Part shown: in pieces, positions 10,417 to 23,636 of the stretch
Layout of the letters: every line of letters begins with the position of its first letter
Numbering within the stretch: position 1 is the first letter of the stretch
Assembly: GCF_051020765.1 (NCBI RefSeq)
Contig: NW_027469122.1
Coordinates: 1-64,000, forward strand
Source: Lasioglossum baleicum
Lineage: Eukaryota > Arthropoda > Insecta > Hymenoptera > Halictidae
Reading direction: 5' to 3'
Length of the DNA: 64,000 nucleotides
The notes under the pieces: generated by a model
Database searches by the model: none
Told to the model about the DNA's origin: nothing
The model's input: only the letters and a program-made list of their open reading frames with translations
Translations under genes and position numbers: made by a program

Positions 10417-11363
10417 ATGCATGCGCATAAGTTAAATTACCTGCATACCGCCGTTTCCTCAAACTGTGTGTTCATAACTGGCACTAGGAGGATCGCAGTG
10501 CCACCACTGCGAGGAGGCCCAGGACTCTGCGCGGCATACGCTGGAAGAATGTCCAGCGTGGTCGGCACCGCGCAGAGACCTAAGGGGCGTTATTGGGATG
10601 GACCTCCCGTTGCCGGTCGTGGTCGATCACATGATCGGCAGCGAGAGGTCAAGAGAAGCGATTGCCTCCTTCTGCGAGATTGTGATAACGCAGAAGGAGG
10701 CAGCGGAGAGGGAGAGGGAAGCCGACCCGCTCTCCGCCAGGAGGCTAGCATCGGCGGGGCAACCCCGACGAGGCCGACGGCCCCCGTAAGGGGCCGCAGA
10801 CGTAATGGCGGCGGTGGTACTACTTAGTACTTCCACCGCCGCCAAGGGGGGCTGGCCGTTAAGGCGCCCCCGAGGTGGACAGGTCGCGGGGGGCGAGGTG
10901 GAGCAATAATCCCCTCCCCCCCTCTCTACAAAGATGCGACCTGTCGGTCGACCCCCTCCTTTTATTTTATAATATTTCATTTTACTCTATATTATAAATT
11001 TTATCTTTATCTTTTATTCCCCTTTATTTTGCCCCCCTTCTTATGTTTGTTGTGTTTTGTCCATTGTATTTATTTACTTATTATTATTTATTTATTTAAT
11101 GACTTTTATTTGATCTATTTTATCTATACACCCTTTCATTTACTGATTTTATCTTTTATTTTATCATATTTTTAAGTTTTATGCGGGTTGACCAGGGGGG
11201 TGGGACGGGGGGAGGGGACAGACGCGTGCCGGAACTCGCCTCTGTCCCCTCCTTGTCGCGTGCGGAAAAAAATACAATGCAGCGTGTACGAGTATTTGCA
11301 CATGTATAAAAATCGGATGGCGCGGTAACAAAAATTCAAAATTATACAGCACAGGTTGCAGCA
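10417..11363 (+). repeat. Monomer 12 (947 bp)
   Basis: SREAI class, normal stop. It lies 4734 bp from monomer 7. Confidence 0.95.
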
Positions 11364-12309
11364 ATGCATGCGCATAAGTTAAATTACCTGCATACCGCCG
11401 TTTCCTCAAACTGTGTGTTCATAACTGGCACTAGGAGGATCGCAGTGCCACCACTGCGAGGAGGCCCAGGACTCTGCGCGGCATACGCTGGAAGAATGTC
11501 CAGCGTGGTCGGCACCGCGCAGAGACCTAAGGGGCGTTATTGGGATGGACCTCCCGTTGCCGGTCGTGGTCGACCACATGATCGGCAGCGAGAGGTCAAG
11601 AGAAGCGATTGCCTCCTTCTGCGAGATTGTGATAACGCAGAAGGAGGCAGCGGAGAGGGAGAGGGAAGCCGACCCGCTCTCCGCCAGGAGGCTAGCATCG
11701 GCGGGGCAACCCCGACGAGGCCGACGGCCCCCGCAAGGGGCCGCAGACGTAATGGCGGCGGTGGTACTACTTAGTACTTCCACCGCCGCCAAGGGGGGCT
11801 GGCCGTTATGGCGCCCCCGAGGTGGACAGGTCGCGGGGGGCGAGGTGGAGCAATAATCCCCTCCCCCCTCTCTACAAAGATGCGACCTGTCGGTCGACCC
11901 CCCTCCTTTTATTTTATAATATTTCATTTTACTCTATATAATAAATTTTATCTTTATCTTTTATTACCCTTTATTTTGCCCCCCTTCTTATGTTTGTTGT
12001 CTTTGTCCATTGTATTTATTTACTTATTATTATTTATTTATTTAATGACTTTTATTTTATCTATTTTATCTATACACCCTTTCATTTACTGATTTTATCT
12101 TTTATTTTATCATATTTTTAAGTTTTATGCGGGTTGACCAGGGGGGTGGGACGGGGGGAGGGGACAGACGCGTGCCGGAACTCGCCTCTGTCCCCTCCTT
12201 GTCGCGTGCGGAAAAAAATACAATGCAGCGTGTACGAGTATTTGCACATGTATAAAAATCGGATGGCGCGGTAACAAAAATTCAAAATTATACAGCACAG
12301 GTTGCAGCA
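11364..12309 (+). repeat. Monomer 13 (946 bp), relic stop lost
   Basis: SREAI with stop loss; tataataaat and ttattaccc spacer markers. Starts the dimer repeated by monomers 15-16. Confidence 0.95.
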
Positions 12310-13255
12310 ATGCATGCGCATAAGTTAAATTACCTGCATACCTCCGTTTCCTCAAACTGTGTGTTCATAACTGGCACTAGGAGGATCGCAGTGCCACCAC
12401 TGCGAGGAGGCCCAGGACTCTGCGCGGCATACGCTGGAAGAATGTCCAGCGTGGTCGGCACCGCGCAGAGACCTAAGGGGCGTTATTGGGATGGACCTCC
12501 CGTTGCCGGTCGTGGTCGACCACATGATCGGCAGCGAGAGGTCAAGAGCAGCGATTGCCTCCTTCTGCGAGATTGTGATAACGCAGAAGGAGGCAGCGGA
12601 GAGGGTGAGGGAAGCCGACCCGCTCTCCGCCAGGAGGCTAGCATCGGCGGGGCAACCCCGACGAGGCCGACGGCCCCCGTAAGGGGCCGCAGACGTAATG
12701 GCGGCGGTGGTACTACTTAGTACTTCCACCGCCGCCAAGGGGGGCTGGCCGTTAAGGCGCCCCCGAGGTGGACAGGTCGCGGGGGGCGAGGTGGAGCAAT
12801 AATCCCCTCCCCCCCTCTACTAAGATGCGACCTGCCGGTGGACCCCCCTCCTTTTATTTTATAATATTTCATTTTACTCTATATTATAAATTTTATCTTT
12901 ATCTTTTATTCCCCTTTATTTTGCCCCCCTTCTTATGTTTGTTGTGTTTTGTCCATTGTATTTATTTACTTATTTTTATTTATTTATTTATTGACTTTTA
13001 TTTTATCTATTTTATCTATACACGTTTTCATTTATTGATTTTATCTTGTATTTTATCATATTTTTAAGTTTTATGTGGGTTGACCAGGGGGGTGGGACGG
13101 GGGGAGGGGACAGACGCGAGCCGGAATTCGCCTCTGTCCCCTCCTTGTCGCGTGCGGAAAAAAATACAATGCAGCGTGTACGAGTATTTGCACATGTATA
13201 AAAATCGGATGGCGCGGTAACAAAAATTCAAAATTATACAGCACAGGTTGCAGCA
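12310..13255 (+). repeat. Monomer 14 (946 bp)
   Basis: SRAAI and RVRE class. Same class as monomers 16 and 19. Confidence 0.95.
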
Positions 13256-14202
13256 ATGCATGCGCATAAGTTAAATTACCTGCATACCGCCGTTTCCTCA
13301 AACTGTGTGTTCATAACTGGCACTAGGAGGATCGCAGTGCCACCACTGCGAGGAGGCCCAGGACTCTGCGCGGCATACGCTGGAAGAATGTCCAGCGTGG
13401 TCGGCACCGCGCAGAGACCTAAGGGGCGTTATTGGGATGGACCTCCCGTTGCCGGTCGTGGTCGACCACATGATCGGCAGCGAGAGGTCAAGAGAAGCGA
13501 TTGCCTCCTTCTGCGAGATTGTGATAACGCAGAAGGAGGCAGCGGAGAGGGAGAGGGAAGCCGACCCGCTCTCCGCCAGGAGGCTAGCATCGGCGGGGCA
13601 ACCCCGACGAGGCCGACGGCCCCCGCAAGGGGCCGCAGACGTAATGGCGGCGGTGGTACTACTTAGTACTTCCACCGCCGCCAAGGGGGGCTGGCCGTTA
13701 TGGCGCCCCCGAGGTGGACAGGTCGCGGGGGGCGAGGTGGAGCAATAATCCCCTCCCCCCTCTCTACAAAGATGCGACCTGTCGGTCGACCCCCCTCCTT
13801 TTATTTTATAATATTTCATTTTACTCTATATAATAAATTTTATCTTTATCTTTTATTACCCTTTATTTTGCCCCCCTTCTTATGTTTGTTGTGTTTTGTC
13901 CATTGTATTTATTTACTTATTATTATTTATTTATTTAATGACTTTTATTTTATCTATTTTATCTATACACCCTTACATTTACTGATTTTATCTTTTATTT
14001 TATCATATTTTTAAGTTTTATGCGGGTTGACCAGGGGGGTGGGACGGGGGGAGGGGACAGACGCGTGCCGGAACTCGCCTCTGTCCCCTCCTTGTCGCGT
14101 GCGGAAAAAAATACAATGCAGCGTGTACGAGTATTTGCACATGTATAAAAATCGGATGGCGCGGTAACAAAAATTCAAAATTATACAGCACAGGTTGCAG
14201 CA
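13256..14202 (+). repeat. Monomer 15 (947 bp), relic stop lost
   Basis: Copy of monomer 13 at +1892 bp, with private cccttacattt in the spacer. Confidence 0.95.
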
Positions 14203-15148
14203 ATGCATGCGCATAAGTTAAATTACCTGCATACCTCCGTTTCCTCAAACTGTGTGTTCATAACTGGCACTAGGAGGATCGCAGTGCCACCACTGCGAGG
14301 AGGCCCAGGACTCTGCGCGGCATACGCTGGAAGAATGTCCAGCGTGGTCGGCACCGCGCAGAGACCTAAGGGGCGTTATTGGGATGGACCTCCCGTTGCC
14401 GGTCGTGGTCGACCACATGATCGGCAGCGAGAGGTCAAGAGCAGCGATTGCCTCCTTCTGCGAGATTGTGATAACGCAGAAGGAGGCAGCGGAGAGGGTG
14501 AGGGAAGCCGACCCGCTCTCCGCCAGGAGGCTAGCATCGGCGGGGCAACCCCGACGAGGCCGACGGCCCCCGTAAGGGGCCGCAGACGTAATGGCGGCGG
14601 TGGTACTACTTAGTACTTCCACCGCCGCCAAGGGGGGCTGGCCGTTAAGGCGCCCCCGAGGTGGACAGGTCGCGGGGGGCGAGGTGGAGCAATAATCCCC
14701 TCCCCCCCTCTACTAAGATGCGACCTGCCGGTGGACCCCCCTCCTTTTATTTTATAATATTTCATTTTACTCTATATTATAAATTTTATCTTTATCTTTT
14801 ATTCCCCTTTATTTTGCCCCCCTTCTTATGTTTGTTGTGTTTTGTCCATTGTATTTATTTACTTATTTTTATTTATTTATTTAATGACTTTTATTTTATC
14901 TATTTTATCTATACACCCTTTCATTTACTGATTTTATCTTTTATTTTATCATATTTTTAAGTTTTATGTGGGTTGACCAGGGGGGTGGGACGGGGGGAGG
15001 GGACAGACGCGAGCCGGAATTCGCCTCTGTCCCCTCCTTGTCGCGTGCGGAAAAAAATACAATGCAGCGTGTACGAGTATTTGCACATGTATAAAAATCG
15101 GATGGCGCGGTAACAAAAATTCAAAATTATACAGCACAGGTTGCAGCA
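14203..15148 (+). repeat. Monomer 16 (946 bp)
   Basis: Copy of monomer 14 at +1893 bp, but with a spacer ending in acaccctttcatttactg where monomer 14 has acacgttttcatttattg. Confidence 0.95.
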
Positions 15149-16093
15149 ATGCATGCGCATAAGTTAAATTACCTGCATACCTCCGTTTCCTCAAACTGTG
15201 TGTTCATAACTGGCACTAGGAGGATCGCAGTGCCACCAATGCGAGGAGGCCCAGGACTCTGCGCGGCATACGCTGGAAGAATGTCCAGCGTGGTCGGCAC
15301 CGCGCAGAGACCTAAGGGGCGTTATTGGGATGGACCTCCCGTTGCCGGTCGTGGTCGACCACATGATCGGCAGCGAGAGGTCAAGAGCAGCGATTGCCTC
15401 CTTCTGCGAGATTGTGATAACGCAGAAGGAGGCAGCGGAGAGGGTGAGGGAAGCCGACCCGCTCTCCGCCAGGAGGCTAGCATCGGCGGGGCAACCCCGA
15501 CGAGGCCGACGGCCCCCGTAAGGGGCCGCAGACGTAATGGCGGCGGTGGTACTACTTAGTACTTCCACCGCCGCCAAGGGGGGCTGGCCGTTAAGGCGCC
15601 CCCGAGGTGGACAGGTCGCGGGGGGCGAGGTGGAGCAATAATCCCCTCCCCCCCTCTACTAAGATGCGACCTGCCGGTGGACCCCCCTCCTTTTATTTTA
15701 TAATATTTCATTTTACTCTATATTATAAATTTTATCTTTATCTTTTATTCCCCTTTATTTTGCCCCCCTTCTTATGTTTGTTGTTTTTTGTCCATTGTAT
15801 TTATTTACTTATTTTTATTTATTTATTTATTGACTTTTATTTTATCTATTTTATCTATACACGTTTTCATTTATTGATTTTATCTTGTATTTTATCATAT
15901 TTTTAAGTTTTATGCGGGTTGACCAGGGGGGTGGGACGGGGGCAGGGGACAGACGCGAGCCGGAATTCGCCTCTGTCCCCTCCTTGTCGCGTGCGGAAAA
16001 AATACAATGCAGCGTGTACGAGTATTTGCACATGTATAAAAATCGGATGGCGCGGTAACAAAAATTCTAAATTATACAGCACAAGTTGCAGCA
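15149..16093 (+). repeat. Monomer 17 (945 bp)
   Basis: The finger reads C-H-Q-C (ccaccaatgc); RVRE class. Counterpart of monomer 20 in its 5' half. Confidence 0.95.
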
Positions 16094-17040
16094 ATGCATG
16101 CGCATAAGTTAAATTACCTGCATACCGCCGTTTCCTCAAACTGTGTGTTCATAACTGGCACTAGGAGGATCGCAGTGCCACCACTGCGAGGAGGCCCAGG
16201 ACTCTGCGCGGCATACGCTGGAAGAATGTCCAGCGTGGTCGGCACCGCGCAGAGACCTAAGGGGCGTTATTGGGATGGACCTCCCGTTGCCGGTCGTGGT
16301 CGATCACATGATCGGCAGCGAGAGGTCAAGAGAAGCGATTGCCTCCTTCTGCGAGATTGTGATAACGCAGAAGGAGGCAGCGGAGAGGGAGAGGGAAGCC
16401 GACCCGCTCTCCGCCAGGAGGCTAGCATCGGCGGGGCAACCCCGACGAGGCCGACGGCCCCCGCAAGGGGCCGCAGACGTAATGGCGGCGGTGGTACTAC
16501 TTAGTACTTCCACCGCCGCCAAGGGGGGCTGGCCGTTATGGCGCCCCCGAGGTGGACAGGTCGCGGGGGGCGAGGTGGAGCAATAATCCCCTCCCCCCTC
16601 TCTACAAAGATGCGACCTGTCGGTCGACCCCCCTCCTTTTATTTTATAATATTTCATTTTACTCTATATAATAAATTTTATCTTTATCTTTTATTACCCT
16701 TTATTTTGCCCCCCTTCTTATGTTTGTTGTGTTTTGTCCATTGTATTTATTTACTTATTATTATTTATTTATTTAATGACTTTTATTTTATCTATTTTAT
16801 CTATACACCCTTTCATTTACTGATTTTATCTTTTATTTTATCATATTTTTAAGTTTTATGCGGGTTGACCAGGGGGGTGGGACGGGGGGAGGGGACAGAC
16901 GCGTGCCGGAACTCGCCTCTGTCCCCTCCTTGTCGCGTGCGGAAAAAAATACAATGCAGCGTGTACGAGTATTTGCACATGTATAAAAATCGGATGGCGC
17001 GGTAACAAAAATTCAAAATTATACAGCACAGGTTGCAGCA
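16094..17040 (+). repeat. Monomer 18 (947 bp), relic stop lost
   Basis: SREAI with stop loss, +2838 bp from monomer 15. Confidence 0.95.
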
Positions 17041-17986
17041 ATGCATGCGCATAAGTTAAATTACCTGCATACCTCCGTTTCCTCAAACTGTGTGTTCATA
17101 ACTGGCACTAGGAGGATCGCAGTGCCACCACTGCGAGGAGGCCCAGGACTCTGCGCGGCATACGCTGGAAGAATGTCCAGCGTGGTCGGCACCGCGCAGA
17201 GACCTAAGGGGCGTTATTGGGATGGACCTCCCGTTGCCGGTCGTGGTCGACCACATGATCGGCAGCGAGAGGTCAAGAGCAGCGATTGCCTCCTTCTGCG
17301 AGATTGTGATAACGCAGAAGGAGGCAGCGGAGAGGGTGAGGGAAGCCGACCCGCTCTCCGCCAGGAGGCTAGCATCGGCGGGGCAACCCCGACGAGGCCG
17401 ACGGCCCCCGTAAGGGGCCGCAGACGTAATGGCGGCGGTGGTACTACTTAGTACTTCCACCGCCGCCAAGGGGGGCTGGCCGTTAAGGCGCCCCCGAGGT
17501 GGACAGGTCGCGGGGGGCGAGGTGGAGCAATAATCCCCTCCCCCCCTCTACTAAGATGCGACCTGCCGGTGGACCCCCCTCCTTTTATTTTATAATATTT
17601 CATTTTACTCTATATTATAAATTTTATCTTTATCTTTTATTCCCCTTTATTTTGCCCCCCTTCTTATGTTTGTTGTGTTTTGTCCATTGTATTTATTTAC
17701 TTATTTTTATTTATTTATTTAATGACTTTTATTTTATCTATTTTATCTATACACCCTTTCATTTACTGATTTTATCTTTTATTTTATCATATTTTTAAGT
17801 TTTATGTGGGTTGACCAGGGGGGTGGGACGGGGGGAGGGGACAGACGCGAGCCGGAATTCGCCTCTGTCCCCTCCTTGTCGCGTGCGGAAAAAAATACAA
17901 TGCAGCGTGTACGAGTATTTGCACATGTATAAAAATCGGATGGCGCGGTAACAAAAATTCAAAATTATACAGCACAGGTTGCAGCA
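17041..17986 (+). repeat. Monomer 19 (946 bp)
   Basis: Copy of monomer 16 at +2838 bp. Confidence 0.95.
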
Positions 17987-18925
17987 ATGCATGCGCATAA
18001 GTTAAATTACCTGCATACCTCCGTTTCCTCAAACTGTGTGTTCATAACTGGCACTAGGAGGATCGCAGTGCCACCAATGCGAGGAGGCCCAGGACTCTGC
18101 GCGGCATACGCTGGAAGAATGTCCAGCGTGGTCGGCACCGCGCAGAGACCTAAGGGGCGTTATTGGGATGGACCTCCCGTTGCCGGTCGTGGTCGACCAC
18201 ATGATCGGCAGCGAGAGGTCAAGAGCAGCGATTGCCTCCTTCTGCGAGATTGTGATATCGCAGAAGGAGGCAGCGGAGAGGGAGAGGGAAGCCGACCCGC
18301 TCTCCGCCAGGAGGCTAGCATCGGCGGGGCAACCCCGACGAGGACGACGGCCCCCGTAAGGGGCCGCAGACGTAATGGCGGCGGTGGTACTACTTAGTAC
18401 TTCCACCGCCGCCAAGGGGGGCTGGCCGTTAAGACGCCCCCGAGGAGGACATGTCGCGGGGGGCGGGGTGGAGCAATAATCCCCCCCCTCTACAAAGATG
18501 CGACCTGCCGGTCGACCCCCCTCCTTTTATTTTATAATATTTCATTTTACTCTATTATAAATTTTATCTTTATCTTTTATTCCCCTTTAGTTTGCCTCCC
18601 TTCTTATGTTTGTTGTGTTTTGTCCATTGTATTTATTTACTTATTATTATTTATTTATTTAATGACTTTTATTTTATCTATTTTATCTATACACGTCTTC
18701 ATTTATTGATTTTATCTTTTATTTTATCATATTTTTAAGTTTTATGCGGGTTGACCAGGGGGGTGGGACGGGGGGAGGGGACAGACGCGAGCCAGAACTC
18801 GCCTCTGTCCCCTCCTTGTCGCGTGCGGAAAAAATACAATGCAGCGTGTACGAGTATTTGCTCATGTATAAAAATCGGATGGCGCGGTAACAAAAATTCT
18901 AAATTATACAGCACAGGTTGCAGCA
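17987..18925 (+). repeat. Monomer 20 (939 bp), start of a 2825-bp duplication
   Basis: C-H-Q-C finger and a private Thr to Ser (gtgatatcgc). The 3' part has taagacgcccccgagg and a tctattataaat deletion. From about 18338 the sequence repeats at +2825 bp. Confidence 0.95.
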
Positions 18926-19870
18926 ATGCATGCGCATAAGTTAAATTACCTGCATACTTCCGTTTCCTCAAACTGTGTGTTCATAACTGGCACTAGGAGG
19001 ATCGAAGTGCCACCACTGCGAGGAGGCCCAGGACTCTGCCCGGCATACGCTGGAAGAATGTCCAGCGTGGTCGGCACCGCGCAGAGACCTAAGGGGCGTT
19101 ATTGGGATGGACCTCCCGTTGCCCGTCGTGGTCGACCACATGATCGGCAGCGAGAGGTCAAGTGCAGCGATTGCCTCCTTCTGCGAGATTGTGATAACGC
19201 AGAAGGAGGCAGCGGAGAGGGTGAGGGAAGCCGACCCGCTCTCCGCCAGGAGGCTAGCATCGGCGGGGCAACCCCGACGAGGCCGACGGCCCCCGTAAGG
19301 GGCCGCAGACGTAATGGCGGCGGTGGTACTACTTAGTACTTCCACCGCCGCCAAGGGGGGCTGGCCGTTAAGGCGCCCCCGAGGTGGACAGGTCGCGGGG
19401 GCGAGGTGGAGCAATAATCCCCTCCACCCCTCTACAAAGATGCGACCTGCCGGTCGACCACCCTCCTTTTATTTTATAATATTTCATTTTACTCTATATT
19501 ATAAATTTTATCTTTATCTTTTATTACCCTTTATTTTGCCCCCCTTCTTATGTTTGTTGTGTTTTGTCCATTGTATTTATTTACTTATTATTATTTATTT
19601 AATTAATGACTTTTATTTCATCTATTTTATCTATACACCCTTTCATTTACTGATTTTATCTTTTATTTTATCATATTTTTAAGTTCTATGCGGGTTGACC
19701 AGGGGGGTGGGACGGGGGGAGGGGACAGACGCGAGCCAGAACTCGCCTCTGTCCCCTCCTTGTCGCGTGCGGAAAAAAATAAAATGCAGCGTGTACGAGT
19801 ATTTGCACATGTATAAAAATCGGATCGTGCGGTAACAAAAATTCTAACTTATACAGCACAAGTTGCAGCA
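18926..19870 (+). repeat. Monomer 21 (945 bp)
   Basis: SSAAI class (Arg to Ser). It has cctccacccctc and tttaattaatgac spacer markers. Repeated as monomer 24. Confidence 0.95.
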
Positions 19871-20811
19871 ATGCATGCGCTTAAGTTAAATTACCTGCAT
19901 ACCGCCGTTTCCTCAAACTGTGTGTTCATAAATGGCACTGGGAGGATTGCAGTGCCACCACTGCGAGGAGGCCCAGGACTCTGCGCGGCATACGCTGGAA
20001 GAATGTCCAGCGTGGTCGGCACCGCGCAGAGACCTAAGGGGCGTTATTGGGATCGACCTCCCGTTGCCGGTCGTGGTCGACCACATGATCGGCAGCGAGA
20101 GGTCAAGAGCAGTGATTGCCTCCTTCTGCGAGATTGTGATAACGCAGAAGGAGGCAGCGGAGAGGGAAGCCGACCCGCTTTCCGCCAGGAGGCTAGCATC
20201 GGCGGGGCAACCCCGACGAGGCCGACGGCCCCCGTAAGGGGCCGCAGACGTAATGGCGGCGGTGGTACTACTTAGTACTTCCACCGCCGCCAAGGGGGGC
20301 TGGCCGTTAAGGCGCCACCGAGGTGGACAGGTCGCGGGGGCGAGGTGGAGCAATAATCCCCTCCCCCCCTCTCTACAAAGATGCGACCTGTCGGTCGACC
20401 CCCCTCCTTCTATTTTATAATATTTCATTTTACTCTATATTATAAATTTTATCTTTATCTTTTATTCCCCTTTATTTTGCCCCCCTTCTTATGTTTGTTG
20501 TGTTTTGTCCATTGTATTTATTTACTTATTATTATTTATTTATTTAATGACTTTTATTTTATCTATTTTATCTATACACCCTTTCATTTACTGATTTTAT
20601 CTTTTATTTTATCATATTTTTAAGTTTTATGCGGGTTGACCAGGGGAGTGGGACGGGGGGAGGGGACAGACGCGTGCCGGAACTCGCCTCTGTCCCCTCC
20701 TTGTCGCGTGCGGAAAAAAATACAATGCAGCGTGTACGAGTATTTGCACATGTATAAAAATCGGATGGCGCGGTAACAAAAATTCAAAATTATACAGCAC
20801 AGGTTGCAGCA
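19871..20811 (+). repeat. Monomer 22 (941 bp), ATG class
   Basis: Start motif atgcatgcgctt; relic with acquired ATG and 6-bp deletion. Repeated as monomer 25. Confidence 0.95.
19932..20237 (+). pseudogene. R1 C-terminal relic with acquired ATG (monomer 22 class)
   Basis: In this class the CTG at the start of the open segment is ATG (cataaatggc instead of cataactggc), giving a 101-codon frame beginning MALGGLQCHHC with the complete finger. A 6-bp in-frame deletion removes one Glu-Arg pair from the ERERE stretch, and Met becomes Ile before DLPLP. The same version is at 22757-23062, 25589-25894, 28415-28720, 30301-30606, 35660-35965 and 51392-51697. The ATG probably arose once and spread with the array; no upstream signal shows that it is used. 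Confidence 0.7.
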
Positions 20812-21750
20812 ATGCATGCGCATAAGTTAAATTACCTGCATACCGCCGTTTCCTCAAACTGTGTGTTCATAACTGGCACTAGGAGGATCGCAGTGCCACC
20901 ACTGCGAGGAGGCCCAGGACTCTGCGCGGCATACGCTGGAAGAATGTCCAGCGTGGTCGGCACCGCGCAGAGACCTAAGGGGCGTTATTGGGATGGACCT
21001 CCCGTTGCCGGTCGTGGTCGACCACATGATCGGCAGCGAGAGGTCAAGAGCAGCGATTGCCTCCTTCTGCGAGATTGTGATAACGCAGAAGGAGGCAGCG
21101 GAGAGGGAGAGGGAAGCCGACCCGCTCTCCGCCAGGAGGCTAGCATCGGCGGGGCAACCCCGACGAGGACGACGGCCCCCGTAAGGGGCCGCAGACGTAA
21201 TGGCGGCGGTGGTACTACTTAGTACTTCCACCGCCGCCAAGGGGGGCTGGCCGTTAAGACGCCCCCGAGGAGGACATGTCGCGGGGGGCGGGGTGGAGCA
21301 ATAATCCCCCCCCTCTACAAAGATGCGACCTGCCGGTCGACCCCCCTCCTTTTATTTTATAATATTTCATTTTACTCTATTATAAATTTTATCTTTATCT
21401 TTTATTCCCCTTTAGTTTGCCTCCCTTCTTATGTTTGTTGTGTTTTGTCCATTGTATTTATTTACTTATTATTATTTATTTATTTAATGACTTTTATTTT
21501 ATCTATTTTATCTATACACGTCTTCATTTATTGATTTTATCTTTTATTTTATCATATTTTTAAGTTTTATGCGGGTTGACCAGGGGGGTGGGACGGGGGG
21601 AGGGGACAGACGCGAGCCAGAACTCGCCTCTGTCCCCTCCTTGTCGCGTGCGGAAAAAATACAATGCAGCGTGTACGAGTATTTGCTCATGTATAAAAAT
21701 CGGATGGCGCGGTAACAAAAATTCTAAATTATACAGCACAGGTTGCAGCA
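20812..21750 (+). repeat. Monomer 23 (939 bp)
   Basis: SRAAI and ERERE with gaggacgacgg; 3' part as in monomer 20. It contains the junction between the two copies of the 2825-bp duplication. Confidence 0.95.
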
Positions 21751-22695
21751 ATGCATGCGCATAAGTTAAATTACCTGCATACTTCCGTTTCCTCAAACTG
21801 TGTGTTCATAACTGGCACTAGGAGGATCGAAGTGCCACCACTGCGAGGAGGCCCAGGACTCTGCCCGGCATACGCTGGAAGAATGTCCAGCGTGGTCGGC
21901 ACCGCGCAGAGACCTAAGGGGCGTTATTGGGATGGACCTCCCGTTGCCCGTCGTGGTCGACCACATGATCGGCAGCGAGAGGTCAAGTGCAGCGATTGCC
22001 TCCTTCTGCGAGATTGTGATAACGCAGAAGGAGGCAGCGGAGAGGGTGAGGGAAGCCGACCCGCTCTCCGCCAGGAGGCTAGCATCGGCGGGGCAACCCC
22101 GACGAGGCCGACGGCCCCCGTAAGGGGCCGCAGACGTAATGGCGGCGGTGGTACTACTTAGTACTTCCACCGCCGCCAAGGGGGGCTGGCCGTTAAGGCG
22201 CCCCCGAGGTGGACAGGTCGCGGGGGCGAGGTGGAGCAATAATCCCCTCCACCCCTCTACAAAGATGCGACCTGCCGGTCGACCACCCTCCTTTTATTTT
22301 ATAATATTTCATTTTACTCTATATTATAAATTTTATCTTTATCTTTTATTACCCTTTATTTTGCCCCCCTTCTTATGTTTGTTGTGTTTTGTCCATTGTA
22401 TTTATTTACTTATTATTATTTATTTAATTAATGACTTTTATTTCATCTATTTTATCTATACACCCTTTCATTTACTGATTTTATCTTTTATTTTATCATA
22501 TTTTTAAGTTCTATGCGGGTTGACCAGGGGGGTGGGACGGGGGGAGGGGACAGACGCGAGCCAGAACTCGCCTCTGTCCCCTCCTTGTCGCGTGCGGAAA
22601 AAAATAAAATGCAGCGTGTACGAGTATTTGCACATGTATAAAAATCGGATCGTGCGGTAACAAAAATTCTAACTTATACAGCACAAGTTGCAGCA
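21751..22695 (+). repeat. Monomer 24 (945 bp)
   Basis: Copy of monomer 21 at +2825 bp, including the rare gttgcccgtcg marker. Confidence 0.95.
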
Positions 22696-23636
22696 ATGCA
22701 TGCGCTTAAGTTAAATTACCTGCATACCGCCGTTTCCTCAAACTGTGTGTTCATAAATGGCACTGGGAGGATTGCAGTGCCACCACTGCGAGGAGGCCCA
22801 GGACTCTGCGCGGCATACGCTGGAAGAATGTCCAGCGTGGTCGGCACCGCGCAGAGACCTAAGGGGCGTTATTGGGATCGACCTCCCGTTGCCGGTCGTG
22901 GTCGACCACATGATCGGCAGCGAGAGGTCAAGAGCAGTGATTGCCTCCTTCTGCGAGATTGTGATAACGCAGAAGGAGGCAGCGGAGAGGGAAGCCGACC
23001 CGCTTTCCGCCAGGAGGCTAGCATCGGCGGGGCAACCCCGACGAGGCCGACGGCCCCCGTAAGGGGCCGCAGACGTAATGGCGGCGGTGGTACTACTTAG
23101 TACTTCCACCGCCGCCAAGGGGGGCTGGCCGTTAAGGCGCCACCGAGGTGGACAGGTCGCGGGGGCGAGGTGGAGCAATAATCCCCTCCCCCCCTCTCTA
23201 CAAAGATGCGACCTGTCGGTCGACCCCCCTCCTTCTATTTTATAATATTTCATTTTACTCTATATTATAAATTTTATCTTTATCTTTTATTCCCCTTTAT
23301 TTTGCCCCCCTTCTTATGTTTGTTGTGTTTTGTCCATTGTATTTATTTACTTATTATTATTTATTTATTTAATGACTTTTATTTTATCTATTTTATCTAT
23401 ACACCCTTTCATTTACTGATTTTATCTTTTATTTTATCATATTTTTAAGTTTTATGCGGGTTGACCAGGGGAGTGGGACGGGGGGAGGGGACAGACGCGT
23501 GCCGGAACTCGCCTCTGTCCCCTCCTTGTCGCGTGCGGAAAAAAATACAATGCAGCGTGTACGAGTATTTGCACATGTATAAAAATCGGATGGCGCGGTA
23601 ACAAAAATTCAAAATTATACAGCACAGGTTGCAGCA
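22696..23636 (+). repeat. Monomer 25 (941 bp), ATG class
   Basis: Copy of monomer 22 at +2825 bp, including ctccttctattt at the spacer start. Confidence 0.95.

Larger units (their letters stand above)
950..11363 (+). repeat. Five-monomer higher-order repeat, offset about 4734 bp
   Basis: Monomers 2-4 correspond to 7-9 (4733, 4734 and 4734 bp), including the shared TGA in 3 and 8; monomer 12 follows 7 at 4734 bp. Monomers 5 and 10 do not match, so the pattern has been overwritten in places. Confidence 0.7.
13256..18330 (+). repeat. Three-monomer higher-order repeat, offset 2838 bp
   Basis: Monomers 15-17 correspond to 18-20 (to within the relic of monomer 20) at +2838 bp. The order is stop-lost SREAI class, RVRE class, C-H-Q-C class. 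Monomers 13-14 are a further, two-monomer version at +1892/1893 bp. Confidence 0.8.
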
